DNA of 22,232 bases from positions 1 to 22,232 of the forward strand of contig JBBDRV010000191.1 of assembly GCA_040905285.1 (NCBI GenBank), in the 5' to 3' direction. This DNA is from JBBDRV01 sp040905285 (GTDB lineage: Bacteria; Bacteroidota; Rhodothermia; Balneolales; Balneolaceae). The translations under genes and the position numbers were made by a program. Numbering within the stretch: position 1 is the stretch's first letter; each line of letters opens with the position of its first letter. Positions 16,322-22,232 of the stretch are shown here, in pieces. The notes beneath the pieces are model-generated. The model had not been told where the DNA came from. It was given only the letters and a program-made list of their open reading frames with translations, and made no database searches.

Positions 16322-16500
16322 ATATTTTCTGTTGGCGGTTTTCAGTGAACGGATGTCTGTGAACGGGGCTGTAGAATCAGGGTTAACAATGTAAATAATA
16401 TGTGCATGAACCACCAAGTTGTTGCCGGAATGCAGGACAGTCCTTTACTCTGCGATGCAATACCTATAACTTGAATGGTTACCCCGTTATTTCACTGTCC

Positions 16501-16552
16501 GTTAACCATATTGAGAAGTCAACCATATTGAAGTTAACCATTAACCATATTA
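16501..16552. repeat. Three AT-rich direct repeats of TTAACCATATT in divergent promoter
   Basis: The core AACCATATT recurs at 16501-16514 (GTTAACCATATTGA), 16518-16531 (GTCAACCATATTGA) and, in the variant ATTAACCATATTAAA, at about 16540-16554, with an extra GTTAACCA at 16533-16540. The spacing is about 15-22 bases. They lie in the 347-base divergent region between the lipoprotein gene and the ABC-F gene and may be binding sites for one regulator, repeated on the same face of the helix. No protein is assigned. Confidence 0.6.
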
Positions 16553-16567
16553 AAGCGTGACTGTCCG

Positions 16568-16603
16568 CGTTCTGTCACTGCGGCTCGTTCTGTCACTGCG
16601 GTT
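16568..16603. repeat. Two tandem 18-bp repeats upstream of the ABC-F gene
   Basis: CGTTCTGTCACTGCGG occurs exactly at 16568-16583 and again at 16586-16601, an 18-base period. The repeat is GC-rich and sits 65 bases upstream of the ABC-F start, between the AT-rich repeats and the gene. It could be a paired operator or recent slippage duplication. The rest of the 16322-16668 gap shows a T-rich tract just before the ABC-F ATG and no open gene. Confidence 0.7.
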
Positions 16604-16656
16604 CATTGAAAGGAGACAGCGGGCAGCCTGTCCATTTCTGCAACCTTTTTTCTTTT

Positions 16657-16664
16657 TATTTTTG
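16657..16664 (+). promoter_or_regulatory. TAnnTTTG-type -7 box directly before the ABC-F start
   Basis: TATTTTTG (16657-16664) is a perfect match to the Bacteroidota -7 consensus TAnnTTTG. It lies 4 bases before the ATG at 16669, so a transcript starting there would have almost no leader. A clear -33 TTTG was not found at the usual distance. It may therefore be chance in a T-rich tract. Confidence 0.35.
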
Positions 16665-16668
16665 CCAT

Positions 16669-18633
16669 ATGCTTCAGATCAGCAACATCACATTACAACT
16701 GGGGGAGCGCACTCTCCTCGATAACATCAGCACAATCATCAATCCCGGAGAACGGGTGGGGCTGGTAGGTCCCAACGGCGCAGGCAAATCCACACTACTC
16801 AAGCTGGTTGCGGGAGAGCTTGAGCCCGACGAAGGGACTGTTGTACTCGGCGGAGGGTCGACAGCGGGCTATCTGCCCCAGGACGGCGTCGATCCGGATC
16901 CCTCATGCACGGTATTTGAGGAGGTGGAGAGAGCATTTGAAGAGATCCTGTACCTGCGCGATGAGCTGGAACTTCTTCAGGAAAAACTGGAGGGCACGGA
17001 TCCGGAGGCAGAAACCTACCCTGCCATCCTGGACCGGTTCGGTGAACTGCAGGAACGGTACGAGCAGTCCGGCGCCTACACCCTCAATTCAGATATCGAG
17101 CGGGTGTTGACGGGACTCGGGTTCGATGAGGCCGACTTGCAGCGATCCACAACGGAATTCAGCGGGGGATGGCTGATGCGTATCGCCCTGGCAAAGCTGT
17201 TACTGAAAAAGCCCACTTTCCTGCTGCTGGACGAACCCACGAACCATCTGGATATTGAATCCCTGCAGTGGATTGAATCTTTCCTTGAGAATTACGACGG
17301 AGCCGTCGTTATTATATCCCATGACAGCGCCTTTCTTGACTCGATTGCCCGGAGGACGCTTGCACTCGACCGCGGCAGCCTCAAAGACTATGCAGGCAAC
17401 TACTCGTTCTACGAAAAGAAGCACCGGGAGGAAAAGGAACAGCTGCGCAAGGAATACGAAAACCAGCAAAAGGAGCTGAAACAGGCCGAGGAGTTTATCG
17501 ACCGCTTTCGCTATAAAGCCTCCAAGGCCAAACAGGTCCAGAGCCGGATCAAGCAGCTGGACAAACTCGAGAGGGTCGAACCGGAGGATGACCAGAGTGA
17601 AATATCGTTTCGATTTCCCCAGCCGGAACGCAGCGGCCTGGTCGTGATGGAACTGGAACAGGTTGTTAAACGGTATGGGGATCATACGGTATTCCGCGAT
17701 GTCGACTACCAGATTGAGCGGGGGGATAAAATAGCCGTTGTCGGCCCCAATGGCGCGGGTAAATCCACGATGATCCGTCTCCTGGCAGGCCATGAACCCC
17801 TGACCGGCGGCCGGCGCTCCGTCGGGCACAATGTGACAACCTCCTATTTCGCCCAGCATCAGGCGGATGAACTGGATCCGGCTGCGACTGCACTGGATGA
17901 AATAATGAAAGACGCCCCTCATGCCGGTGAAAGCCGGATACGGACACTTCTGGGCTGCTTTCTTTTTAAAGGGGATGATGTCTTTAAAAAAATCAGCGTG
18001 CTTTCAGGAGGTGAAAAAAGCCGACTTGCCCTGGCTAAAATGCTGATCACCCCTGCAAATTTTATTATCCTGGACGAACCGACCAATCATCTGGATATGC
18101 AGTCGAAACAAATCCTGCAGCACGCCCTGCAGCAGTTTGAAGGTACTTGCATGATTGTCTCACACGACCGCCATTTTGTGGATCCCCTAGTAAACAAGAC
18201 TCTTGAAATTCAGCCCGGTAAAATAAAAACCTATCCGGGGAATATCAGTTATTACCTCGGCCGGAAAAGCGCCGGGGCGGACCATGACGCTGCCGCAAAG
18301 GATGTACAGCCAAAAAAGGCGGACAACGGTCTGTCGAAGAAGGAACAAAGACAGGCTGAAGCCCGTAACAGGCAAACCCGCTCCAAAAAAATAAAGCCCC
18401 TGAAAAAGAAGCTTGCCTCCATTGAAAAAGAGATCGGGCAAAGGGAAAAGCGAAAGAAAGAAATCGAGGGGCTGATGGGGGAGCCCGGATTTTACGACGA
18501 CAGCGACGTCGTAAAAAACATATCGATTGAATACGAAACACTCGAAAGCGAACTCTCCGACAGGTATGTCAGCTGGGAAGATATTGCGGCAAAACTGGAA
18601 TATGCGGAGCGGGAATTGTCACAGGTCAGCTGA
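16669..18633 (+). CDS. ABC-F family ATPase (Uup/EttA-like ribosome-associated)
   Basis: A 654-residue soluble protein with two ABC ATPase domains and no membrane segment, which defines the ABC-F family. First domain: Walker A GPNGAGKST (34-42), signature FSGGW (164-168), Walker B LLLDEPTNHLD (185-195), switch HD (218-219). The linker of about 250-305 is the charged, helical P-site tRNA-interaction region. Second domain: Walker A GPNGAGKST (359-367), LSGGEKS (445-451), FIILDEPTNHLD (465-476) and SHDRHF. A C-terminal coiled coil (about 555-654, rich in K/E) resembles Uup and related proteins. ABC-F proteins act on the ribosome to relieve stalling or protect against antibiotics; which of these applies is unclear. 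The ATG at 16669 is used; the frame's earlier ATG at 16606 adds 21 unlike residues. The gene stops 55 bases from a convergent gene. Confidence 0.93.
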   Translation: MLQISNITLQLGERTLLDNISTIINPGERVGLVGPNGAGKSTLLKLVAGELEPDEGTVVLGGGSTAGYLPQDGVDPDPSCTVFEEVERAFEEILYLRDELELLQEKLEGTDPEAETYPAILDRFGELQERYEQSGAYTLNSDIERVLTGLGFDEADLQRSTTEFSGGWLMRIALAKLLLKKPTFLLLDEPTNHLDIESLQWIESFLENYDGAVVIISHDSAFLDSIARRTLALDRGSLKDYAGNYSFYEKKHREEKEQLRKEYENQQKELKQAEEFIDRFRYKASKAKQVQSRIKQLDKLERVEPEDDQSEISFRFPQPERSGLVVMELEQVVKRYGDHTVFRDVDYQIERGDKIAVVGPNGAGKSTMIRLLAGHEPLTGGRRSVGHNVTTSYFAQHQADELDPAATALDEIMKDAPHAGESRIRTLLGCFLFKGDDVFKKISVLSGGEKSRLALAKMLITPANFIILDEPTNHLDMQSKQILQHALQQFEGTCMIVSHDRHFVDPLVNKTLEIQPGKIKTYPGNISYYLGRKSAGADHDAAAKDVQPKKADNGLSKKEQRQAEARNRQTRSKKIKPLKKKLASIEKEIGQREKRKKEIEGLMGEPGFYDDSDVVKNISIEYETLESELSDRYVSWEDIAAKLEYAERELSQVS

Positions 18634-18677
18634 ACCTGCCGATCCTGCCGATCCAGCTGAACCTTCCGATCCTGCCG
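18628..18677. repeat. 27-base tandem duplication over the ABC-F stop codon
   Basis: A unit starting AGCTGAACC at 18628 is repeated at 18655, period 27, with one mismatch over the 23 bases that remain of the second copy. Inside each unit the 9-base motif CTGCCGATC or its variants repeats. The first copy includes the ABC-F stop (18631-18633). This looks like recent slippage or duplication at a gene end. The 54-base gap to the next stop (18688) contains no other signal. Confidence 0.7.
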
Positions 18678-18687
18678 TCAGACCGGT

Positions 18688-20004
18688 TCACTCTCCGGTG
18701 ACAAAAGGCCCCGGTATTTTAACCAGATCCTGAATAACCGTACCCCCGTGATCATACCGGGCCAGGGTGTATACGTTTTCATCCCTGTCAATGGCAATGG
18801 AATTAACATACGTGGGCCTGCCGCCATCCTCGTAAAATATAGGGCCGTGGTCGATATATGTCCTTTCAGGGATATTGAAGGTGACCAGGTGCAGATTCTC
18901 CAGTCCTTTTGCACCCCCCTTTGCTATCTGGTCCGCCCCTTTCACTCGTTTTCCCTCCTCCGTATAGATGGGACCGCCTGTCAGGTAGTACAGGGTATCC
19001 CCGTCGGGACCCAGTTCAAATCCCAGGTAACCGTAACTGAACTGATCGTACATCCCGCTCTTCCTGGAAGGTTCGGATGTGATCCGTTCCACAAGTTCAA
19101 CTGACCGGGTCTTCGGATTGAACCGGAACAGATAGCCGGAATTGCCATGGACACCGTAAGCCACTCCCTCCGGCTCGTACCAGAGCATCCGCCGCCAGTT
19201 ATATCCCATGCTTCCCGGCATGGACGGATCGTATGAGCCGAAGTAATCAAGCCGCAAATCGGCGTCTCGCACTTTTTCTATGCTCCCCCTTTCCGGATGA
19301 TAGGTGAATATCTCCCCTTCGGATGTCGAGTAATAGACAGATCCTGTTCGCGGATCGACAAACATGGAACGGCACAGCGAGCGGAAATCATCTCCGGGGG
19401 TGCCGGCTTCTCCCCGGCCGGCCGTCAGTCCGAGATTGTTCATCCGGCCCGCCTCCGTATCGTAGTGGATAAAGGCCCCCGTCGGCCAGCTGATGCCATA
19501 GATATGGCCGCGTTTACGGTCCATGGTCATGGTGACAACCCCCTCGCCGTCCGGCATGATGGCCAGATCTTCAAATTCACCGCTTGCAAGATCGTAAGAA
19601 AGAAAATGCCCGCCGGGGTACGGCTTCCTTCCCCCGGGAATATTTACCGGCAGGCGATCCATGCCGTCAATTGTTTCATACACACCGACGTGAGTTGAAA
19701 AGTACAATTTTCCCTTCCTTTCATAGAAATTGACATGGCTTTTGCCCTGTGTGACGGTATTCGTTCCCTTTTCACCGCAGATCTCATCCAGGTCCGCCAG
19801 AAATTCGATACGGTCGTCCCCGGGATCGTATACATACATCCGTCCGGCTTCATCCCAGGATTCGGATGAGAGCACATAATATATCCTCCCGTCGGATGCG
19901 GATGAAAGGGCGTTATAGGTATCATGTGCCAGGTCAAAACCCGAATAGTAGGTTACGGCTGTCAGATGGCCGGTATTTTTTTTTCCTGCAGAACGTGTGG
20001 TCAT
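18688..20004 (-). CDS. Beta-propeller protein of unknown function, no signal peptide
   Basis: A 438-residue protein made of repeated strand-turn units with the pattern aromatic-tyrosine then YD or FN: GRIYYVLSSES, KLYFSTHVGVYE, HIYGISWPTGAFIHYD, SVYYSTSEGEIFTYH, GVAYGVHGNSGYLFRFN, TLYYLTGGPIY, NVYTLARYD. This pattern indicates a six- or seven-bladed propeller, of the SMP-30/WD40/NHL superfamily in shape, but no specific enzyme family was recognised. No signal peptide or membrane segment is visible, so it is probably cytosolic, in contrast to the nearby sialidase-fold lipoprotein. A run of nine A on the coding strand (19984-19976) near the start could cause slippage. The gene follows the epimerase gene at 102 bases on the same strand; a role in the same sugar pathway is inferred. 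The in-frame stop upstream makes ATG 20004 the start. Confidence 0.7.
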   Translation of the reverse strand: MTTRSAGKKNTGHLTAVTYYSGFDLAHDTYNALSSASDGRIYYVLSSESWDEAGRMYVYDPGDDRIEFLADLDEICGEKGTNTVTQGKSHVNFYERKGKLYFSTHVGVYETIDGMDRLPVNIPGGRKPYPGGHFLSYDLASGEFEDLAIMPDGEGVVTMTMDRKRGHIYGISWPTGAFIHYDTEAGRMNNLGLTAGRGEAGTPGDDFRSLCRSMFVDPRTGSVYYSTSEGEIFTYHPERGSIEKVRDADLRLDYFGSYDPSMPGSMGYNWRRMLWYEPEGVAYGVHGNSGYLFRFNPKTRSVELVERITSEPSRKSGMYDQFSYGYLGFELGPDGDTLYYLTGGPIYTEEGKRVKGADQIAKGGAKGLENLHLVTFNIPERTYIDHGPIFYEDGGRPTYVNSIAIDRDENVYTLARYDHGGTVIQDLVKIPGPFVTGE

Positions 20005-20026
20005 ATTGTCTGTTGAATTTGTAAGC

Positions 20027-20066
20027 TTTGTCAGTCAGTTTCAGTAAATTTGTCAGTCAGTTTCAG
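20027..20066. repeat. Exact 18-base direct repeat upstream of the propeller gene
   Basis: TTTGTCAGTCAGTTTCAG occurs at 20027-20044 and 20049-20066, period 22. It lies 22 to 62 bases before the propeller gene start (minus strand). Two helical turns of spacing suits a pair of protein-binding sites; alternatively it is slippage. The repeat contains stop codons in the gene's frame, so it is not coding. No strong promoter was recognised beside it. Confidence 0.7.
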
Positions 20067-20106
20067 GTAAAACAGGATTACCCGGTTTTTGCATTCCATC
20101 GGCGGC

Positions 20107-21384
20107 TCAAATTGCCGTCCCCCGCGACTCATTTTCCAGCAGATCCAGGATAAGAAGCATGTTTCTCAGAATGTGGAAAGGATCCTTGACAGGCAGTGCC
20201 GCCACTTTATCCAGAGGTTTTCCTTCCCGGTCCCGTATCTGTATCCACTCCCCAACAGATCTGTCGGGATTCGGAAATGTGTCAAAGACATATTTTCTCA
20301 TTTTTTCATGGTCGTCAGCCAGCTTTTCACTGTCTGTCAGTGAAGCCGCCAGCAGCGTGGAATACAACGCTTCCGAATGGGGCCACCACAGCTTCATGTC
20401 CCAGCTGTCTTCGATCATCTCTTCAAAAGGGTCGGATACCCTGTTCCCCCGCGGTTTCCCACCGTCTTTGTCGACAAACCGGAGCAACCCGCCGTAGTCC
20501 CTGTCCCATCCCACATCGATTGCCTTTTCAATGGCCCCGACGGCTTTCGGTATATAGGTATTACGGCCGCTCTTCAAAGCTGTATGCAGTACAAACCACA
20601 TGGATTCGATGGTGTGGCCCGGATTGACATGCCGGTACAAAAGCGACTCTTTCCCGGTCGGTTCCTCCGGCAGCATTTCAACCACCCTGTGATCGTCCCG
20701 GCAGAACGTGTCCATTACGTCCTCCATATACAAAACGGCCTGCTGATTCAGTTCCCCGCTTTCCGGCCGTACCAGGGTATCGGCCGCACCGGCCAGCTCC
20801 TGGGTGACATTCAGCATGATCATCGGGATCGAATGGGCACGATAGCCCGGCGGCACCGGATAAGGTTCGCTCCGGAATTCCCCTGTCTCCAGCCGTTCGC
20901 GTATCCGGTTAAAAAGAGCCAGCGTTTTTTCAAACCGCCGCACGTCTTTCTTCAGATCCGAAAAAGCCGCCAGCCCGATGACTATAAAGCAGTCCGCATA
21001 TATGCTGGTGTCAAATCCTTTGCCGGGTATGCTTTCCAGCATCTCACCGCTTTCTGACAGCAAAAATGCACAGTTCCCGTTTTGCATGAATACATGGTCT
21101 TCCAGAAACTGAACGGTTTTATCCAGGTGCTCAACATACGCAGCTGCGTCCCCTTTCAGCCTGTTTTCGGAAATCATTGCGGCGGTTTTCGCCCAGAGCC
21201 ACAAAAACCGGCCCTGGGACCAGGTATATTTATTTGTACTTGTCAGCCGGTCGCCGCGGTTATTGAAACAGGTATAGACGCCCCCGTATCGGGTGTCCAG
21301 GGCCTTTTCCCAGAACGGAAGAAGCATCTCCTCCACATGCCGGCGGTAAAAAGTCAGAAGGGATGCCGTGTCACTTTTTATCAT
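20107..21384 (-). CDS. AGE-family sugar 2-epimerase (N-acylglucosamine / mannose-type)
   Basis: A 425-residue alpha/alpha-barrel protein of the N-acylglucosamine 2-epimerase (AGE) family. Recognisable segments: YTWSQGRFLWLWA with R59, YRAHSIPMIMLNV with H184, HVNPGHTIESMWF with H257, KLWWPHSEAL with H336, and DPFHILRN with H404 near the end. These arginine and histidine positions line the sugar pocket and act in ring opening and proton transfer. The family includes GlcNAc/ManNAc epimerase, cellobiose 2-epimerase and mannose isomerase; the residues seen do not decide among them. It is cytosolic. The start overlaps the symporter stop by 14 bases, so uptake and isomerisation of the same sugar are probable. 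The propeller gene follows 102 bases on. Confidence 0.88.
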   Translation of the reverse strand: MIKSDTASLLTFYRRHVEEMLLPFWEKALDTRYGGVYTCFNNRGDRLTSTNKYTWSQGRFLWLWAKTAAMISENRLKGDAAAYVEHLDKTVQFLEDHVFMQNGNCAFLLSESGEMLESIPGKGFDTSIYADCFIVIGLAAFSDLKKDVRRFEKTLALFNRIRERLETGEFRSEPYPVPPGYRAHSIPMIMLNVTQELAGAADTLVRPESGELNQQAVLYMEDVMDTFCRDDHRVVEMLPEEPTGKESLLYRHVNPGHTIESMWFVLHTALKSGRNTYIPKAVGAIEKAIDVGWDRDYGGLLRFVDKDGGKPRGNRVSDPFEEMIEDSWDMKLWWPHSEALYSTLLAASLTDSEKLADDHEKMRKYVFDTFPNPDRSVGEWIQIRDREGKPLDKVAALPVKDPFHILRNMLLILDLLENESRGTAI

Positions 21385-22232
21385 CAGGAACCTCTGCTGA
21401 GTCTTCGTTCAGCTGATTAATCAGGAAATCCACTTCTTCAGGGACCCCTTTCTTTCTGCTCAGCCACCCGAACAGCGAGAAAAGGATGAATGATACACCG
21501 ATGGGTGTCACAATTTCTATAGCCTGCGCTACGTCCAGCGTGTAGTTTACGACAATAAACCCGACAAATCCCCCCAGGATGGAGGTAATCGCGGCCCTGG
21601 AATCACAATGGCGGAAAGCAGGCAGCAGGCCCAGGATCATGGGGATCGAAATCGGCCCGACCAGGGCTCCGAACCAGGCTATGACCAGTCCTATGACCCC
21701 CCCGAACGTATCCGCATAGATAGCGACAATCAGCGTAAGGACGGTAAACAGGAAGGTCGAGCTCCTGGCCAGCAGCAGGGACTGTTGCCTTTTCAGATTC
21801 CTGAATTTTCTGGAAAGGTTCGGCAATATATCACGGGTGATAACAGCAGAGATCGTATTGGCATCTGATGACGTCATCGACATCGTGTTGGCAAACATGG
21901 ATGCCAGTACCAGGCCCACCATTCCCGGGGGCAGCAGTTCCTGGGTCAGCAGCGCATAGGACTGGGAAGGATCCTCCAGGCCCGGCAGCAGGATGGGAGC
22001 TGCCCACATCGGAAAGAAAAGAATCAGGGGCCAGACCAGATACAGTCCGCCGGACAGCAGGGCCGCCTTTCTGGCATCAGAGCCTGACGGGGATGATATA
22101 TACCTGGTGGCCAGATTCCATGTCCCCCCGTTATAGCTGAAAAAGAAGATGACCAGGAACGTCAGTGCAAACCCGGATGTGTAGGGTTCATTGAACAGCT
22201 GCCCCCGTGATTCGGGCAGCTGGTCCCACATG
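21371..22232 (-). CDS. Sodium:solute symporter (SSS family), C-terminal part, truncated by window edge
   Basis: The last 286 residues of a multi-spanning membrane protein; the gene begins beyond 22232. Segments include FALTFLVIFFFSYNGGTWNLATRYISS, the characteristic MVGLVLASMFANTMSMTSSDANTISAVITRDI (the conserved helix with serine-rich Na+-site residues of the SSS family) and four further hydrophobic stretches, ending with a charged tail EEVDFLINQLNED. The SSS family imports sugars, sialic acid, amino acids or other solutes with Na+. The adjacent AGE-type epimerase suggests a sugar. The methionine near the edge is probably internal. The overlap with the epimerase gene implies one operon. Confidence 0.9.
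   Translation of the reverse strand, partial: MWDQLPESRGQLFNEPYTSGFALTFLVIFFFSYNGGTWNLATRYISSPSGSDARKAALLSGGLYLVWPLILFFPMWAAPILLPGLEDPSQSYALLTQELLPPGMVGLVLASMFANTMSMTSSDANTISAVITRDILPNLSRKFRNLKRQQSLLLARSSTFLFTVLTLIVAIYADTFGGVIGLVIAWFGALVGPISIPMILGLLPAFRHCDSRAAITSILGGFVGFIVVNYTLDVAQAIEIVTPIGVSFILFSLFGWLSRKKGVPEEVDFLINQLNEDSAEVPDDKK

Noticed and set aside
16501..16603. Repeats considered as a CRISPR array
   Set aside because: Units are short and irregular, spacers are too short and no cas gene is present.

Overview
The window looks like a chromosomal segment from a member of the Bacteroidota / Balneolota / Rhodothermota group, most likely a Balneolales-type marine or saline bacterium. This is inferred from gene starts without Shine-Dalgarno sequences, TAnnTTTG-like boxes in front of some genes, a Bacteroidota-style RND permease, and the mixture of genes present. 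The species cannot be named from the sequence alone.

Left part (1-10610), AT-rich at its left end: a complete vapBC toxin-antitoxin pair, a GbsR/MarR-type regulator, then a tight same-strand tripartite efflux operon (TetR regulator, TolC-like outer-membrane channel, lipoprotein adaptor, 1119-residue RND permease) closed by a clear terminator at about 8211-8257. On the opposite strand follow a broken luciferase-like flavin oxidoreductase, which has lost its middle and shifted frame, and an intact MATE exporter. The theme is export of toxic compounds plus plasmid/island-type stability genes.

Centre (10571-13710): an initiator tRNA-fMet on the minus strand with its own sigma70-like promoter and terminator, then ornithine aminotransferase (rocD), which carries an unusual cysteine cluster near the active site, and diaminopimelate decarboxylase (lysA), both on the plus strand. 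The 343-base gap between them holds a terminator, a perfect palindrome and a short stretch that looks like decayed coding sequence.

Right part (13707-22232), GC-richer overall: minus-strand genes interrupted by one plus-strand ABC-F ATPase. A sodium:solute symporter (cut by the window edge), an AGE-family sugar 2-epimerase and a cytosolic-looking beta-propeller protein form one probable sugar uptake/catabolism operon. Beyond the ABC-F gene a secreted sialidase-fold lipoprotein and an M19 membrane-type dipeptidase lipoprotein form a second two-gene unit. The intergenic regions here contain several short tandem duplications (16501-16603, 18628-18677, 20027-20066).

No CRISPR array, insertion sequence, phage gene or rRNA gene was seen. 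The parts most open to discovery are the symporter / epimerase / propeller operon with unknown substrate, the RocD cysteine cluster, and the repeat-containing promoters.
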